Assembly (NCBI GenBank): GCA_002474405.1
Contig: DLQW01000022.1
Span: forward strand, 1-33,971
Length of the DNA: 33,971 bases
Source: Christensenella sp. UBA7597
GTDB taxonomy: Bacteria > Bacillota > Clostridia > Christensenellales > Borkfalkiaceae
Direction: 5' to 3'
Shown: positions 23,843 to 30,617 of the stretch, piece after piece
Layout of the letters: each line of letters begins with the position of its first letter
Position numbering within the stretch: position 1 is the first letter of the stretch
Program-made: the position numbers and the translations under genes
Notes under the pieces: generated by a model
Databases searched by the model: none
Told to the model about the DNA's origin: nothing
Seen by the model: the letters and a program-made list of their open reading frames with translations, nothing else

Positions 23843-24298
23843 ATGAACGACAAAGAAAAAACGCTGCAAATCGAAACGGGCGTGTTCTGGATTTGCTTTA
23901 AAGGAGAAAACGCCGATTTTATTTACGATAAAGGCAGTTTTGTGAAATGCGGCGGCAAACGCATCGTTGAAAAAATCACGAAAGACGAGGACGGACTCAA
24001 TTATAAATACAGCCACAAAAAAGCGTGGAAAGAACTTTCGAAAACCGCGGCGGAGGGGAGATATGCGGAATACGCGTTCAACGATTTCCCTCGCGGCAGA
24101 ATCTGGTTCGATATAGAGGAACGCCGCCATTACGTGATGTACGACGAAAAATTGTCGCCCGCGGCGAAAATCGTGGAAGAGGAAATCAAAAAGAATTTTC
24201 ATCTGATCGATCCCGAATTTATGACCGATTCGATGTTGTATAAGAGCAAAATTCAGCTGGAAATTGCCGTAATCAAGCGTGTTTTCGGGGAAAAATAA
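23843..24298 (+). CDS. Small protein of unknown function at the end of the sigma cluster
   Basis: I do not recognise this 151-residue protein. It starts at 23843 after AAAGG/GAAAGAA, 20 bp behind the second GHKL gene, and ends just before a terminator, so it is the last gene of the transcript. The sequence is soluble, rich in Lys, Glu and aromatic residues, with alternating strands in the first 100 residues (for example GVFWICFKGENADFIYDKG) and a C-terminal helix of about 45 residues. There is no signal peptide or membrane segment. By position it may take part in the sigma-factor circuit, but nothing in the sequence proves this. Confidence 0.72.
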   Translation: MNDKEKTLQIETGVFWICFKGENADFIYDKGSFVKCGGKRIVEKITKDEDGLNYKYSHKKAWKELSKTAAEGRYAEYAFNDFPRGRIWFDIEERRHYVMYDEKLSPAAKIVEEEIKKNFHLIDPEFMTDSMLYKSKIQLEIAVIKRVFGEK

Positions 24299-24346
24299 CC
24301 TAAAATAAGGCGTAAAAACAGCGTAACATATGCCGAATTTGTTAAA

Positions 24347-24383
24347 AACAAGGGTTTGTCTTACAAAAAACCCTTGTTTTTTT
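24347..24383 (+). terminator. Rho-independent terminator of the sigma cluster
   Basis: AACAAGGGTTT (24347-24357) pairs with AAACCCTTGTT (24368-24378), followed by a run of T. Confidence 0.9.
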
Positions 24384-24445
24384 ACACGTTTCGGGACGAT
24401 TTTATACATATTTTGCCCGATTTTCAACACATTTTTGTAGAAAAG

Positions 24446-24473
24446 AAGCGCGCCCGCAAAAGCGGACGCGCTT
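24446..24473 (-). terminator. Terminator of the leftward membrane-protein gene
   Basis: 24446-24457 pairs with 24462-24473 (AAGCGCGYCCGC type, one A-C/G-U position) around a four-base loop. Read leftward it is followed by CTTTTCT, and it lies 19 bp after the stop codon. Confidence 0.75.
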
Positions 24474-24491
24474 GAAATTTTTGTTATAACT

Positions 24492-26312
24492 TTACTTTCT
24501 CACGGCGAACTTATACATCTTCGCAAGCAAGCCGTCGGGAATACGATCTCTGTACTGACCGAGGTAGATGAATATCTTGCGGAAGAAGTCGTCGTTGTTG
24601 CCGCCTACGGCGTAATCGGGAATGTTGCTCATCGCGCCGTTGTATTTCAGAACGAACAGATTCGTAAACTGCTCTCTTTCTTTATCCGTAAGAGAAGCGA
24701 TGAACGGATCGAACGTCTGCGTGGTGTAGTAGCTGTTCGTTGCGGGCGCCGCAGGTGCCGGAGCCGCTGCGGGAGCAGGGGCGGGAGCCGGAGCCGGAGC
24801 AACGGGCGTAACTTCGGGTTCCGATTCTTCTTCCCGGAACGAAGAGAAGTTGGGAATGACAAGCTGTTCTTCCTCTTCCACGGGGGCGGGAGCCGGAGCC
24901 GCTTCAACGGGAGCGGGCGCCGCTACGGTAGCCGACGCGGGAACAGCGGCGGGCGCGGTATATACGGGAACGTATACGGGCACGGGAGCGATGGGCGCTA
25001 CGGGAGCCGTATAACCGTTTGCGTATACGGGAGCAGGAGCGGGGGCAGGTTCCGGAGCGGGTTCCTCGGCGGGAGCCGCAGGCTGAGCGGTTTCTTCTTC
25101 AGCTTCCGCTTCCTCGTACTCCAGCTGTTCCGCTTTGCGCTTTAATACGGATTTCGTGATGATGCAGAGAATCAGCTGAACGAGCGCGATTCCCGCGGCG
25201 GCAACGGCAAACCATTTCGCGTCGCCGAGCAAAGTCTTTTCGCTTACGTCCTTCGTGAAGCCGAAATCGATGAAGCATGCGGCAACGATGATGCCCGCCA
25301 TAATCAAATTGATTACGCTGCGGAATATATCGAAACCGTAGCCTTTCTTCATCGGCAGACGCGCGGTGGAGAAGTAGAACGCAAGAACGATGAACGCGAA
25401 CGCCGCGCGGATCGTCCATTTATAGAAGCCGCCCCACGTACGATCCTTGATGAAGAACTTCGTTTTATCGCCCATCAGAGCGGTGAGGTTGTTCAGCATG
25501 GAACCGTCTTTGTTGTAATGCAGGTAAGCATAGCCGTATGCGCCTACGAAAGCCGCCGTAAGAAGGAAGAGGATAAACGGAACAACCGCTTTGCCCTTGT
25601 TCTTTACGAACGAATAAATCACGTAGAGAAGAAGCGAACCGCCGGCGATGCCGAGCACCGTGTAATCGAAAAGAAGTTTGTTCTTCATTCCGCCCGCCGC
25701 GACGGTTTCGAAATTGTACATGGAGGAGAGCCACAGCGTAACAAGCGCATAACCGCCGAACGCGATAAGGTTCATGTAAGCGATGGTGCGTACCATTGCG
25801 GGAGCTTTTTTACCGGAGCATACGCCCACAAGCATGAAGATGATATTAAGTACGAACACTACGGGGAATACGTAGAGGAACATACTGTAAAGCATCGTGT
25901 GCTTATCGTAGTCGTTTAAGTAAGGAAGAAATTTGATTCCCTGAAATTTGGAGATCGTTGCGGGAGCGGACTGCGCGAGGTCGATCTGCTGACCGCCTGC
26001 CGTTACCGTGCCGATCGCTTTATAAAGCTCTGCCAGACCGTCTTTTTTGAAAATGTTCATGAACACTTTCAGAAGAGTGGTTTCGTTGGTGAAAACCAGA
26101 GTGCTGTTCCCCGCGACTTCCGCTTTTAAAAGCAGCGTAACGGGCAGAAAGCACACCAGCGCGATGGGAGCGAGCGCAAGAAGCAGCGCAAGGATACGGC
26201 TGAAAATGCGCTTGGGAGCTTCGGGTTCCGTTTCGTCCGAAGCAAGGGCGCCGAGTTCTTCACCGCTCAGGTCGTTCACGTTTACTTCTTTTTCGGGGTA
26301 ATTTTTACTCAT
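24492..26312 (-). CDS. Large membrane protein with Pro/Ala-rich linker, unknown function
   Basis: I do not recognise this 606-residue protein. The ATG at 26312 with TAGGAGA about ten bases upstream is preferred to the one at 26366. After a charged cytoplasmic N-terminus comes a hydrophobic segment (about 35-60), an exported loop, then roughly seven to eight more membrane helices up to residue 390. The next 150 residues are acidic, then low-complexity Pro/Ala/Val/Tyr-rich, with repeated APAPAP and VYVPVYTAP motifs. A compact C-terminal domain of about 80 residues follows, including FDPFIASLTDKEREQF and ending KMYKFAVRK. The protein has a fully consensus promoter, so it is probably abundant. 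A structural or envelope role is only a guess. Confidence 0.77.
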   Translation of the reverse strand: MSKNYPEKEVNVNDLSGEELGALASDETEPEAPKRIFSRILALLLALAPIALVCFLPVTLLLKAEVAGNSTLVFTNETTLLKVFMNIFKKDGLAELYKAIGTVTAGGQQIDLAQSAPATISKFQGIKFLPYLNDYDKHTMLYSMFLYVFPVVFVLNIIFMLVGVCSGKKAPAMVRTIAYMNLIAFGGYALVTLWLSSMYNFETVAAGGMKNKLLFDYTVLGIAGGSLLLYVIYSFVKNKGKAVVPFILFLLTAAFVGAYGYAYLHYNKDGSMLNNLTALMGDKTKFFIKDRTWGGFYKWTIRAAFAFIVLAFYFSTARLPMKKGYGFDIFRSVINLIMAGIIVAACFIDFGFTKDVSEKTLLGDAKWFAVAAAGIALVQLILCIITKSVLKRKAEQLEYEEAEAEEETAQPAAPAEEPAPEPAPAPAPVYANGYTAPVAPIAPVPVYVPVYTAPAAVPASATVAAPAPVEAAPAPAPVEEEEQLVIPNFSSFREEESEPEVTPVAPAPAPAPAPAAAPAPAAPATNSYYTTQTFDPFIASLTDKEREQFTNLFVLKYNGAMSNIPDYAVGGNNDDFFRKIFIYLGQYRDRIPDGLLAKMYKFAVRK

Positions 26313-26429
26313 AATAAAAAAGTCTCCTAAAAAAATTTCTTCTATAACGCAGTCAATAAAAAGCAATCAGGGGAGGAGTGAAACGTTTAAAAATCAGCCG
26401 TCGCCCGTCCTTTTTTCACTTTCGGGAAT
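26313..26429 (-). other. 5' leader of the leftward membrane-protein gene
   Basis: From the predicted start near 26423 to the ATG at 26312 there is an untranslated leader of about 110 bases. I see no known riboswitch or attenuator in it. The DNA from 26459 to 26630 is AT- and purine-rich without a supported gene. Confidence 0.5.
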
Positions 26430-26458
26430 ATTATATCATAATTCTTTTGTTTTGTCAA
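26430..26458 (-). promoter_or_regulatory. Fully consensus sigma-A promoter
   Basis: On the reverse strand TTGACA (26453-26458), a 17-bp spacer and TATAAT (26430-26435) match the consensus at every base. Confidence 0.92.
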
Positions 26459-26630
26459 TGATAAGAGCTGAAAAAAATGATAAATTTTTGACTTTTTTTC
26501 GCTTCGGGAGCGGTTTGCGGCGCCGCGGAAAACGAAGAAAAACAAAGGCGGAAAAGCGCCCGGAAAAGATGAAAAAACGAAGAAAATTATATAAAAGGTC
26601 GCGCAGGCGGAAAAACAGGGGCGAAAACCC

Positions 26631-26659
26631 TTGAAATTTTTTTCGGAAAGTTGTATAAT
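26631..26659 (+). promoter_or_regulatory. Sigma-A promoter of the PucR-type regulator
   Basis: TTGAAA (26631-26636), a 17-bp spacer and TATAAT (26654-26659), about 40 bp before the ATG at 26701. Confidence 0.85.
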
Positions 26660-26700
26660 TATCCTTAGCGTAAGCGACGCAAAGCGAAGGAGCAGAGAGT

Positions 26701-27699
26701 ATGAACGAACTGGAAAAAATCGTAACCGACGTATCGGAAAAACTGGGGGTGAGGCTGGGCTTCAGAGAAGAGACTTCCGCCGAGAAAAACGAGGCGTGTT
26801 CTTCGGGGGCGCGTTCCGACGGAAAGCACACTTATTTCCGTTTTTCTTTCGCGGGGAAAACGTATACGGGCGTTCTGGACGGAGCTTCGAAAGCGGAGAA
26901 GAATTACGCCGCGCTGTTGCCCGCTTATCTTGCCTCGTTTGCGGAGAAAAACGCCGTATCGCAGGGAGAGTACCTGAAAAAAATGCTGCTCGGCGAATAT
27001 TCGCAGACGGACGCGTACAAATATGCGGTGAAATTCGGCGTGAAAGAAAAGCCGTGTTTCGTGCTGGCGATCAGATTCACGAAAGCTTACCCCGAAACGG
27101 AAGCGCTTTTAAAGCAGTACGCCGACGCGAAAGAGGACTGCGCCGTGAAATTCGACGATAAGAACTTCGCGTTCGTGAAAGCGGCGGAGCCTTCGGAAGA
27201 ATATTCCTCGCCCGCGGAGTACGCGGGATTTCTGGCGGGGTTTCTGACGGAAGAGCTGGGCGTGCGGGTATGTATCGGCGCGGGATCGGTAACGGGGGGA
27301 TTTCACGATCTGCAGCTTTCCTATTCGCGCGCGGTAACGGCGCTGCGTTACGCCGAAGTGTTTTCGGGCGGAGAAGGCGTACATTCGTATAAGGAATACA
27401 TGCTGGTGAAGCTGCTGGAAGAAGTGCCGAAATCGCGGCTGGACGAATTTCTGGGCGACATTACGGAAGAACAGATCCGCGAGGTGTTCGACGACGAGGA
27501 AATGCTTCTGACGGCAGAGAAATTTCTGAGCACTTCGCTGAACGTGAGCGAGACGTCCAGAGCTTTATATATGCACCGCAATACGCTTTTATACCGTCTG
27601 GACAAAATAGAAAAGGCGACCGGGCTGAATATCCGACTTTTTCCCGACGCGGTAACTTTCCGCATACTTATTATAATATACAAACTTTCGAAAAAGTGA
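26701..27699 (+). CDS. PucR/CdaR-family transcriptional regulator
   Basis: This 332-residue protein carries the C-terminal PucR-type helix-turn-helix (HTH_30): ETSRALYMHRNTLLYRLDKI (about residues 283-302), then TGLNIR and DAVTFRILI. The middle region includes a GGDEF-like CdaR segment with IGAGSVTGGFHDLQLSYSRA. The N-terminal 100 residues are a small variable sensor domain. Members control catabolic genes in response to small metabolites, but the target here is unknown and no catabolic operon adjoins it. It has GAAGGAG before the ATG and a consensus promoter. Downstream lies a 590-bp repeat region and then the S41 peptidase. Confidence 0.9.
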   Translation: MNELEKIVTDVSEKLGVRLGFREETSAEKNEACSSGARSDGKHTYFRFSFAGKTYTGVLDGASKAEKNYAALLPAYLASFAEKNAVSQGEYLKKMLLGEYSQTDAYKYAVKFGVKEKPCFVLAIRFTKAYPETEALLKQYADAKEDCAVKFDDKNFAFVKAAEPSEEYSSPAEYAGFLAGFLTEELGVRVCIGAGSVTGGFHDLQLSYSRAVTALRYAEVFSGGEGVHSYKEYMLVKLLEEVPKSRLDEFLGDITEEQIREVFDDEEMLLTAEKFLSTSLNVSETSRALYMHRNTLLYRLDKIEKATGLNIRLFPDAVTFRILIIIYKLSKK

Positions 27700-27794
27700 A
27701 GTTGCGAAAAGACGGGCGAAAAAAGGCGGATTTTCGGGAATTGTTGTATTGACGCGAAACGGCGGGCGTTCGGTGTTGAGATTTGACTTCGGGA

Positions 27795-27839
27795 CCTCTC
27801 TCGGCGCTTCGCGCCACTCTCCCCGAAGGGGAAAGCAAG
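27795..27839 (+). repeat. Palindromic intergenic repeat, family A copy 2
   Basis: Forward copy: CCTCTCTC, hairpin GGCGCTTCGCGCC, ACTCT, hairpin CCCCGAAGGGG, AAAGCAAG. It is nearly identical to the copy at 30293 and to the reverse complement of the copy at 9665. Confidence 0.9.
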
Positions 27840-27981
27840 AAGGCGCAAAGTATTCATTCATCGATTGCATTGAGAGATTGCGGGAAATAAGAGAAGCGTT
27901 GATTGAATGACTTTTCGGAGATGAAACTGTCCCTTTGTTTGAAAATTTTTCGATAAAAATGTCAATCTTGAATAAGATACG

Positions 27982-28047
27982 CCCCTCACCACCGCCGCTA
28001 TGCGGCAGAGCCTCCCCCCAAGGGGAAGCCTATGAAATAGGCTGACC
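27982..28047 (+). repeat. Palindromic intergenic repeat, family B copy
   Basis: CCCCTCACCA, variable hairpin GCCGCTATGCGGC, then CCCCCCAAGGGG, AAGCC and the hairpin half GGCTGACC. The layout matches 29875-29943, with different stem sequences that still pair. Confidence 0.75.
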
Positions 28048-28112
28048 ATTTTTGCCGAAAAAATGAAGTTTGCTGAATTTTTTTCAGGCAAGGGGAAGCC
28101 TGTGAAAGAGGC
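28045..28112 (+). repeat. 68-bp repeat unit, family D copy 1
   Basis: It begins ACCATTTTTGCCGAA, includes TGAAGTTTGCTGAATTTTT and ends GTGAAAGAGGC. Copies lie at 29941 and 30011. It abuts the family B element on its left. Confidence 0.9.
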
Positions 28113-28127
28113 AAAATTTTAACTTGA

Positions 28128-28177
28128 CCTCTATCGGCTCGCAAAAGCTCGCCACTTTCCCCAAAGGGGAAAGCAAG
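28128..28177 (+). repeat. Palindromic intergenic repeat, family A copy 3 (diverged)
   Basis: CCTCTATCGGC, a variant inner segment (GGCTCGCAAAAGCTCGCC), then ACTTTCCCC-AAAGGGGAAAGCAAG. With the units at 27795, 27982 and 28045 it fills most of the 27700-28292 gap, in which I see no gene. Confidence 0.8.
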
Positions 28178-28292
28178 AGATAATGCCGGCACAGCGGAAC
28201 AGGCGAAGCCTGCCCGAAAGGGGAACGCAAGGGCGGTTTACATAATCATTGCCCGGAGATACGGGATAAAATCAGGACGAAAAGGGAGAAGT

Positions 28293-29747
28293 ATGGAAAA
28301 CGAGGAATCGAAACGGAAAGACGAACAAACGACGGAAAAAACGCAACCCGAAGCGACTTTAAAAGGCGAAACGGAAGCGGGGCGGAGCAACGAATCGGGC
28401 GGGAAAGGCGGAAAATTCAAATCGTTTTTCGAAAAGAAGCCCGCGCGGATCGCGGCGTGCGTTCTGGCGCTGTTCTGCGCGTTTTTCGGCGGCTTTTTCA
28501 CGCATAAAGCCACGTTGCCGAAAGAAATCAATTCTTTGCTGTGGGCGAAAGAACGCATACAGAAAGATTATCTGTACGAGATTTCCGACGAGGAATTTTA
28601 TGCGGGCGTGTTCGGCGGCGTAAATTCGCTGCTGGACAGGTATTCCGCGTACATGACGGCGGACGAGAACGACGAAGCCGTGAAGAAATCGGCGGGACAA
28701 TACAGCGGGCTGGGCATTTATTTCGTTTCCGCCACGGCAGAACAGGCGGGCATGCTGACCGTTTCGCGCACGGCGGGCGGTTCTCCCGCAGAGGCAGCGG
28801 GGATTGCGGACGGCAGCAGGATTACGGGGTACGGCGCGACGGCGGATTCGATGACGGCGTGCGCTTCGCTTTCGGCGTTTACGGAATTCGCGGCGAAATA
28901 CGCGGCGGGCGAAGAATTTTACGTGGAAGAGACGCGCTACCCGTACGGAGAGGAAAACAAACGCGTCGTGAAGCTGCACAAGGCTTCGTTTACGGAACAT
29001 TACGTTACGTATCGTTCTTCGTCGGCGGCATACGTGTATCCGGGCGCCGACGCGGCGGAAACGGAAAAGCGTTTTGCGGACGGCGGGGCGTTTGTTTTGC
29101 GGGCGTTGCCGGAAGATACGGCGTATATCCGCCTGACGCAGTTCAACGGCAACGCGGCGGCGGAATTCGACGGGGCGATGAAGAGATTTTCGGCGGACGG
29201 AAAGAAAAATCTTGTGCTGGATTTGCGCGGCAACGGCGGCGGGGATATGGAAATTCTGCGCTCGATCGTTTCGTATTTCTGCAAAAACGCGACGGGGAAA
29301 ACTCCCGCGGCGGCGAAAGCGGTGTACCGCGACGGAAAAACGTACGTGTTCGACGCGAAGCGGAACGATTATTCCGCATATTTCGGCGCGGACGGGAAAG
29401 TGTACGTGCTGGCGGACGCGGGAACGGCTTCCGCTTCGGAGTGTCTTTTGGGGGCGATGCTGGATTACGGCGGCACGGAGTACGGGCGGGTGTGTCTGAC
29501 GGCGGCTGCCGACGGTACGGCGAAAACGTACGGCAAAGGGATTATGCAGACCACGCGGACGAGGTTTTTGTGGCGCAGCGAGGCGATTAAGCTGACGAGC
29601 GCGCAGATTTGCTGGCCCGTATCGGGAAAGTGTATTCACGGCGTGGGAATTACCGCGGCGGACGGCTGCAAGAGCGTGGCGGCGAGCTACGCGCAGGACG
29701 GAGAAATTCTGGCGGGGCTTGCGGCGCTGGGAATTGCCGCGGCGTAA
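28293..29747 (+). CDS. S41-family (CtpA-like) carboxyl-terminal processing peptidase
   Basis: This 484-residue protein has a charged cytoplasmic tail, one membrane anchor (about 50-72), a PDZ domain (about 135-235) and an S41 catalytic domain. The GTASASE motif (377-383) supplies the nucleophile, probably Ser380, with Lys415 and Gln419 in YGKGIMQ as the rest of the Ser-Lys-Gln set. The Ser-Lys interval is about ten residues longer than in typical CtpA proteins. Such proteases trim secreted or membrane proteins outside the membrane; in spore-formers paralogues also cleave sporulation signals. AAGGGAG precedes the ATG. The gene stands alone between two repeat clusters and no clear promoter is seen. 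Confidence 0.9.
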   Translation: MENEESKRKDEQTTEKTQPEATLKGETEAGRSNESGGKGGKFKSFFEKKPARIAACVLALFCAFFGGFFTHKATLPKEINSLLWAKERIQKDYLYEISDEEFYAGVFGGVNSLLDRYSAYMTADENDEAVKKSAGQYSGLGIYFVSATAEQAGMLTVSRTAGGSPAEAAGIADGSRITGYGATADSMTACASLSAFTEFAAKYAAGEEFYVEETRYPYGEENKRVVKLHKASFTEHYVTYRSSSAAYVYPGADAAETEKRFADGGAFVLRALPEDTAYIRLTQFNGNAAAEFDGAMKRFSADGKKNLVLDLRGNGGGDMEILRSIVSYFCKNATGKTPAAAKAVYRDGKTYVFDAKRNDYSAYFGADGKVYVLADAGTASASECLLGAMLDYGGTEYGRVCLTAAADGTAKTYGKGIMQTTRTRFLWRSEAIKLTSAQICWPVSGKCIHGVGITAADGCKSVAASYAQDGEILAGLAALGIAAA

Positions 29748-29819
29748 TATCTTGCGCGGGTATCGCGCTGGCGGTTGGGAGCGGTTGGAAAATGGCGGGA
29801 GGATATTCGCGGCGATTAT

Positions 29820-29867
29820 GCGACTGAGAGAATATGCGGCTGAGGAGATATTCGGCTGAGAGGATAT
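29820..29867 (+). repeat. Short tandem repeat (about 16 bp, three units)
   Basis: Three units of the type GCGGCTGAGGAGATATT lie head to tail at 29820, 29836 and 29853, just after the peptidase gene and before a family B element. A direct pair GCGGTTGGGA/GCGGTTGGAA lies at 29771-29790. Confidence 0.65.
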
Positions 29868-29874
29868 GCTGTTG

Positions 29875-29943
29875 CCCCTCATCCGGCAAGGCATTGCCTT
29901 GCCACCTTCCCCCCCCTAAGGGGAAGCCGCGTAGCGGCTGACC
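29875..29943 (+). repeat. Palindromic intergenic repeat, family B copy
   Basis: CCCCTCATCCG, variable hairpin GGCAAGGCATTGCCTTGCC, CACCTTCC, CCCCCTAAGGGG, AAGCCGCGTAGCGGCTGACC. It is followed directly by family D copies. Confidence 0.75.
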
Positions 29944-30008
29944 ATTTTTGCCGAAGAAATGAAGTTCACTGAATTTTTTTCAGGCAAGGGGAAGGCTCTG
30001 AAAGAGGC
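29941..30008 (+). repeat. 68-bp repeat unit, family D copy 2
   Basis: Same unit as 28045-28112 with a few substitutions; two bases separate it from copy 3. Confidence 0.9.
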
Positions 30009-30010
30009 GG

Positions 30011-30078
30011 ACAATTTTTGCCGAAGAAAATGAAGTTTGCTGAATTTTTTCAGGCAAGGGGAAGCCTTTGAAAGAGGC
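30011..30078 (+). repeat. 68-bp repeat unit, family D copy 3
   Basis: Tandem with copy 2 and of the same 68-base length. In all three copies the TGAATTTTT core is followed by CAGGCAAGGGGAAG. Confidence 0.9.
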
Positions 30079-30093
30079 AATTTTTTTATTTAT

Positions 30094-30206
30094 CCTCTAT
30101 CGGCGCTATGCGCCACTTTCCCCGAAGGGGAAAGCAAGGACATAGTAGCTTTGCCGCCACTCTGCTCGCCGGGATTGCCTTGAGCGGCAATGCAACAAGG
30201 ATGCCC
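30094..30206 (+). repeat. Family A copy 4 with extended flank
   Basis: CCTCTATC, hairpin GGCGCTATGCGCC, then CCCCGAAGGGG and AAAGCAAGG, extended by ACATAGTAGCTT and ending CAACAAGGATGCCC. The whole unit is repeated at 30293-30402 with internal differences. Confidence 0.85.
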
Positions 30207-30292
30207 GCTAGCGTAGGCTTTTTCGCGCTTTTCTCTCTCAGGAGAAAAAGCGAACAGGGGAAGGCTTGAAACAAGGGGTAATATAACGTTGT

Positions 30293-30402
30293 CCTCTCTC
30301 GGCGCTTCGCGCCACTCTCCCCGAAGGGGAAAGCAAGGACATAGTAGCTTCGCGCCACTCTACTTGCTGCGCTTGCCTGACGGCAACGCAACAAGGATGC
30401 CC
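30293..30402 (+). repeat. Family A copy 5 with extended flank
   Basis: CCTCTCTC, hairpin GGCGCTTCGCGCC, CCCCGAAGGGG, AAAGCAAGG, ACATAGTAGCTT and finally CAACAAGGATGCCC. Together the repeats fill most of 29748-30402; no gene is supported there. Confidence 0.88.
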
Positions 30403-30489
30403 AAAGGGGAAAAGAAGGAAAAAGTTTTGGAAAAGACGGGCGGTACAGGCGAAATTCGCGGTTATTTTTGTGCGGCTACGTAAAAACGG

Positions 30490-30518
30490 TTGAAAAATGC
30501 GCGCGGATAGTGTATAAT
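30490..30518 (+). promoter_or_regulatory. Sigma-A promoter of proS
   Basis: TTGAAA (30490-30495), a 17-bp spacer and TATAAT (30513-30518) give a leader of about 93 bases before the ATG at 30618. The leader contains a GCGCGCATGCGC palindrome but is too short, and lacks the motifs, for a T-box. Confidence 0.85.
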
Positions 30519-30617
30519 ATTTATGGTTTTGAAAAATTTGCGCGCATGCGCAGGACGCAGCGGCGCTCCCGCACGGAAGAACGGACGGGTAAACAAGTTT
30601 TAAAGAGGTTTTTATTT

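Noticed and set aside
28359..29894. 511-codon ORF antisense to the S41 peptidase gene
   Set aside because: Arg-rich shadow product of GCG/CGC codons; the sense strand has intact catalytic motifs.
30086..30394. Small ORFs translating the repeats (peptides such as FPFGESGAKRRER)
   Set aside because: They arise from palindromic repeats in either orientation, have no ribosome binding site, and recur in unrelated places.
27795..30402. CRISPR array
   Set aside because: The repeats are irregularly spaced, palindromic, in both orientations, differ in their centres, and no cas gene is present.
30519..30617. T-box leader for proS
   Set aside because: The leader is only about 93 bases and lacks a T-box antiterminator sequence and terminator.
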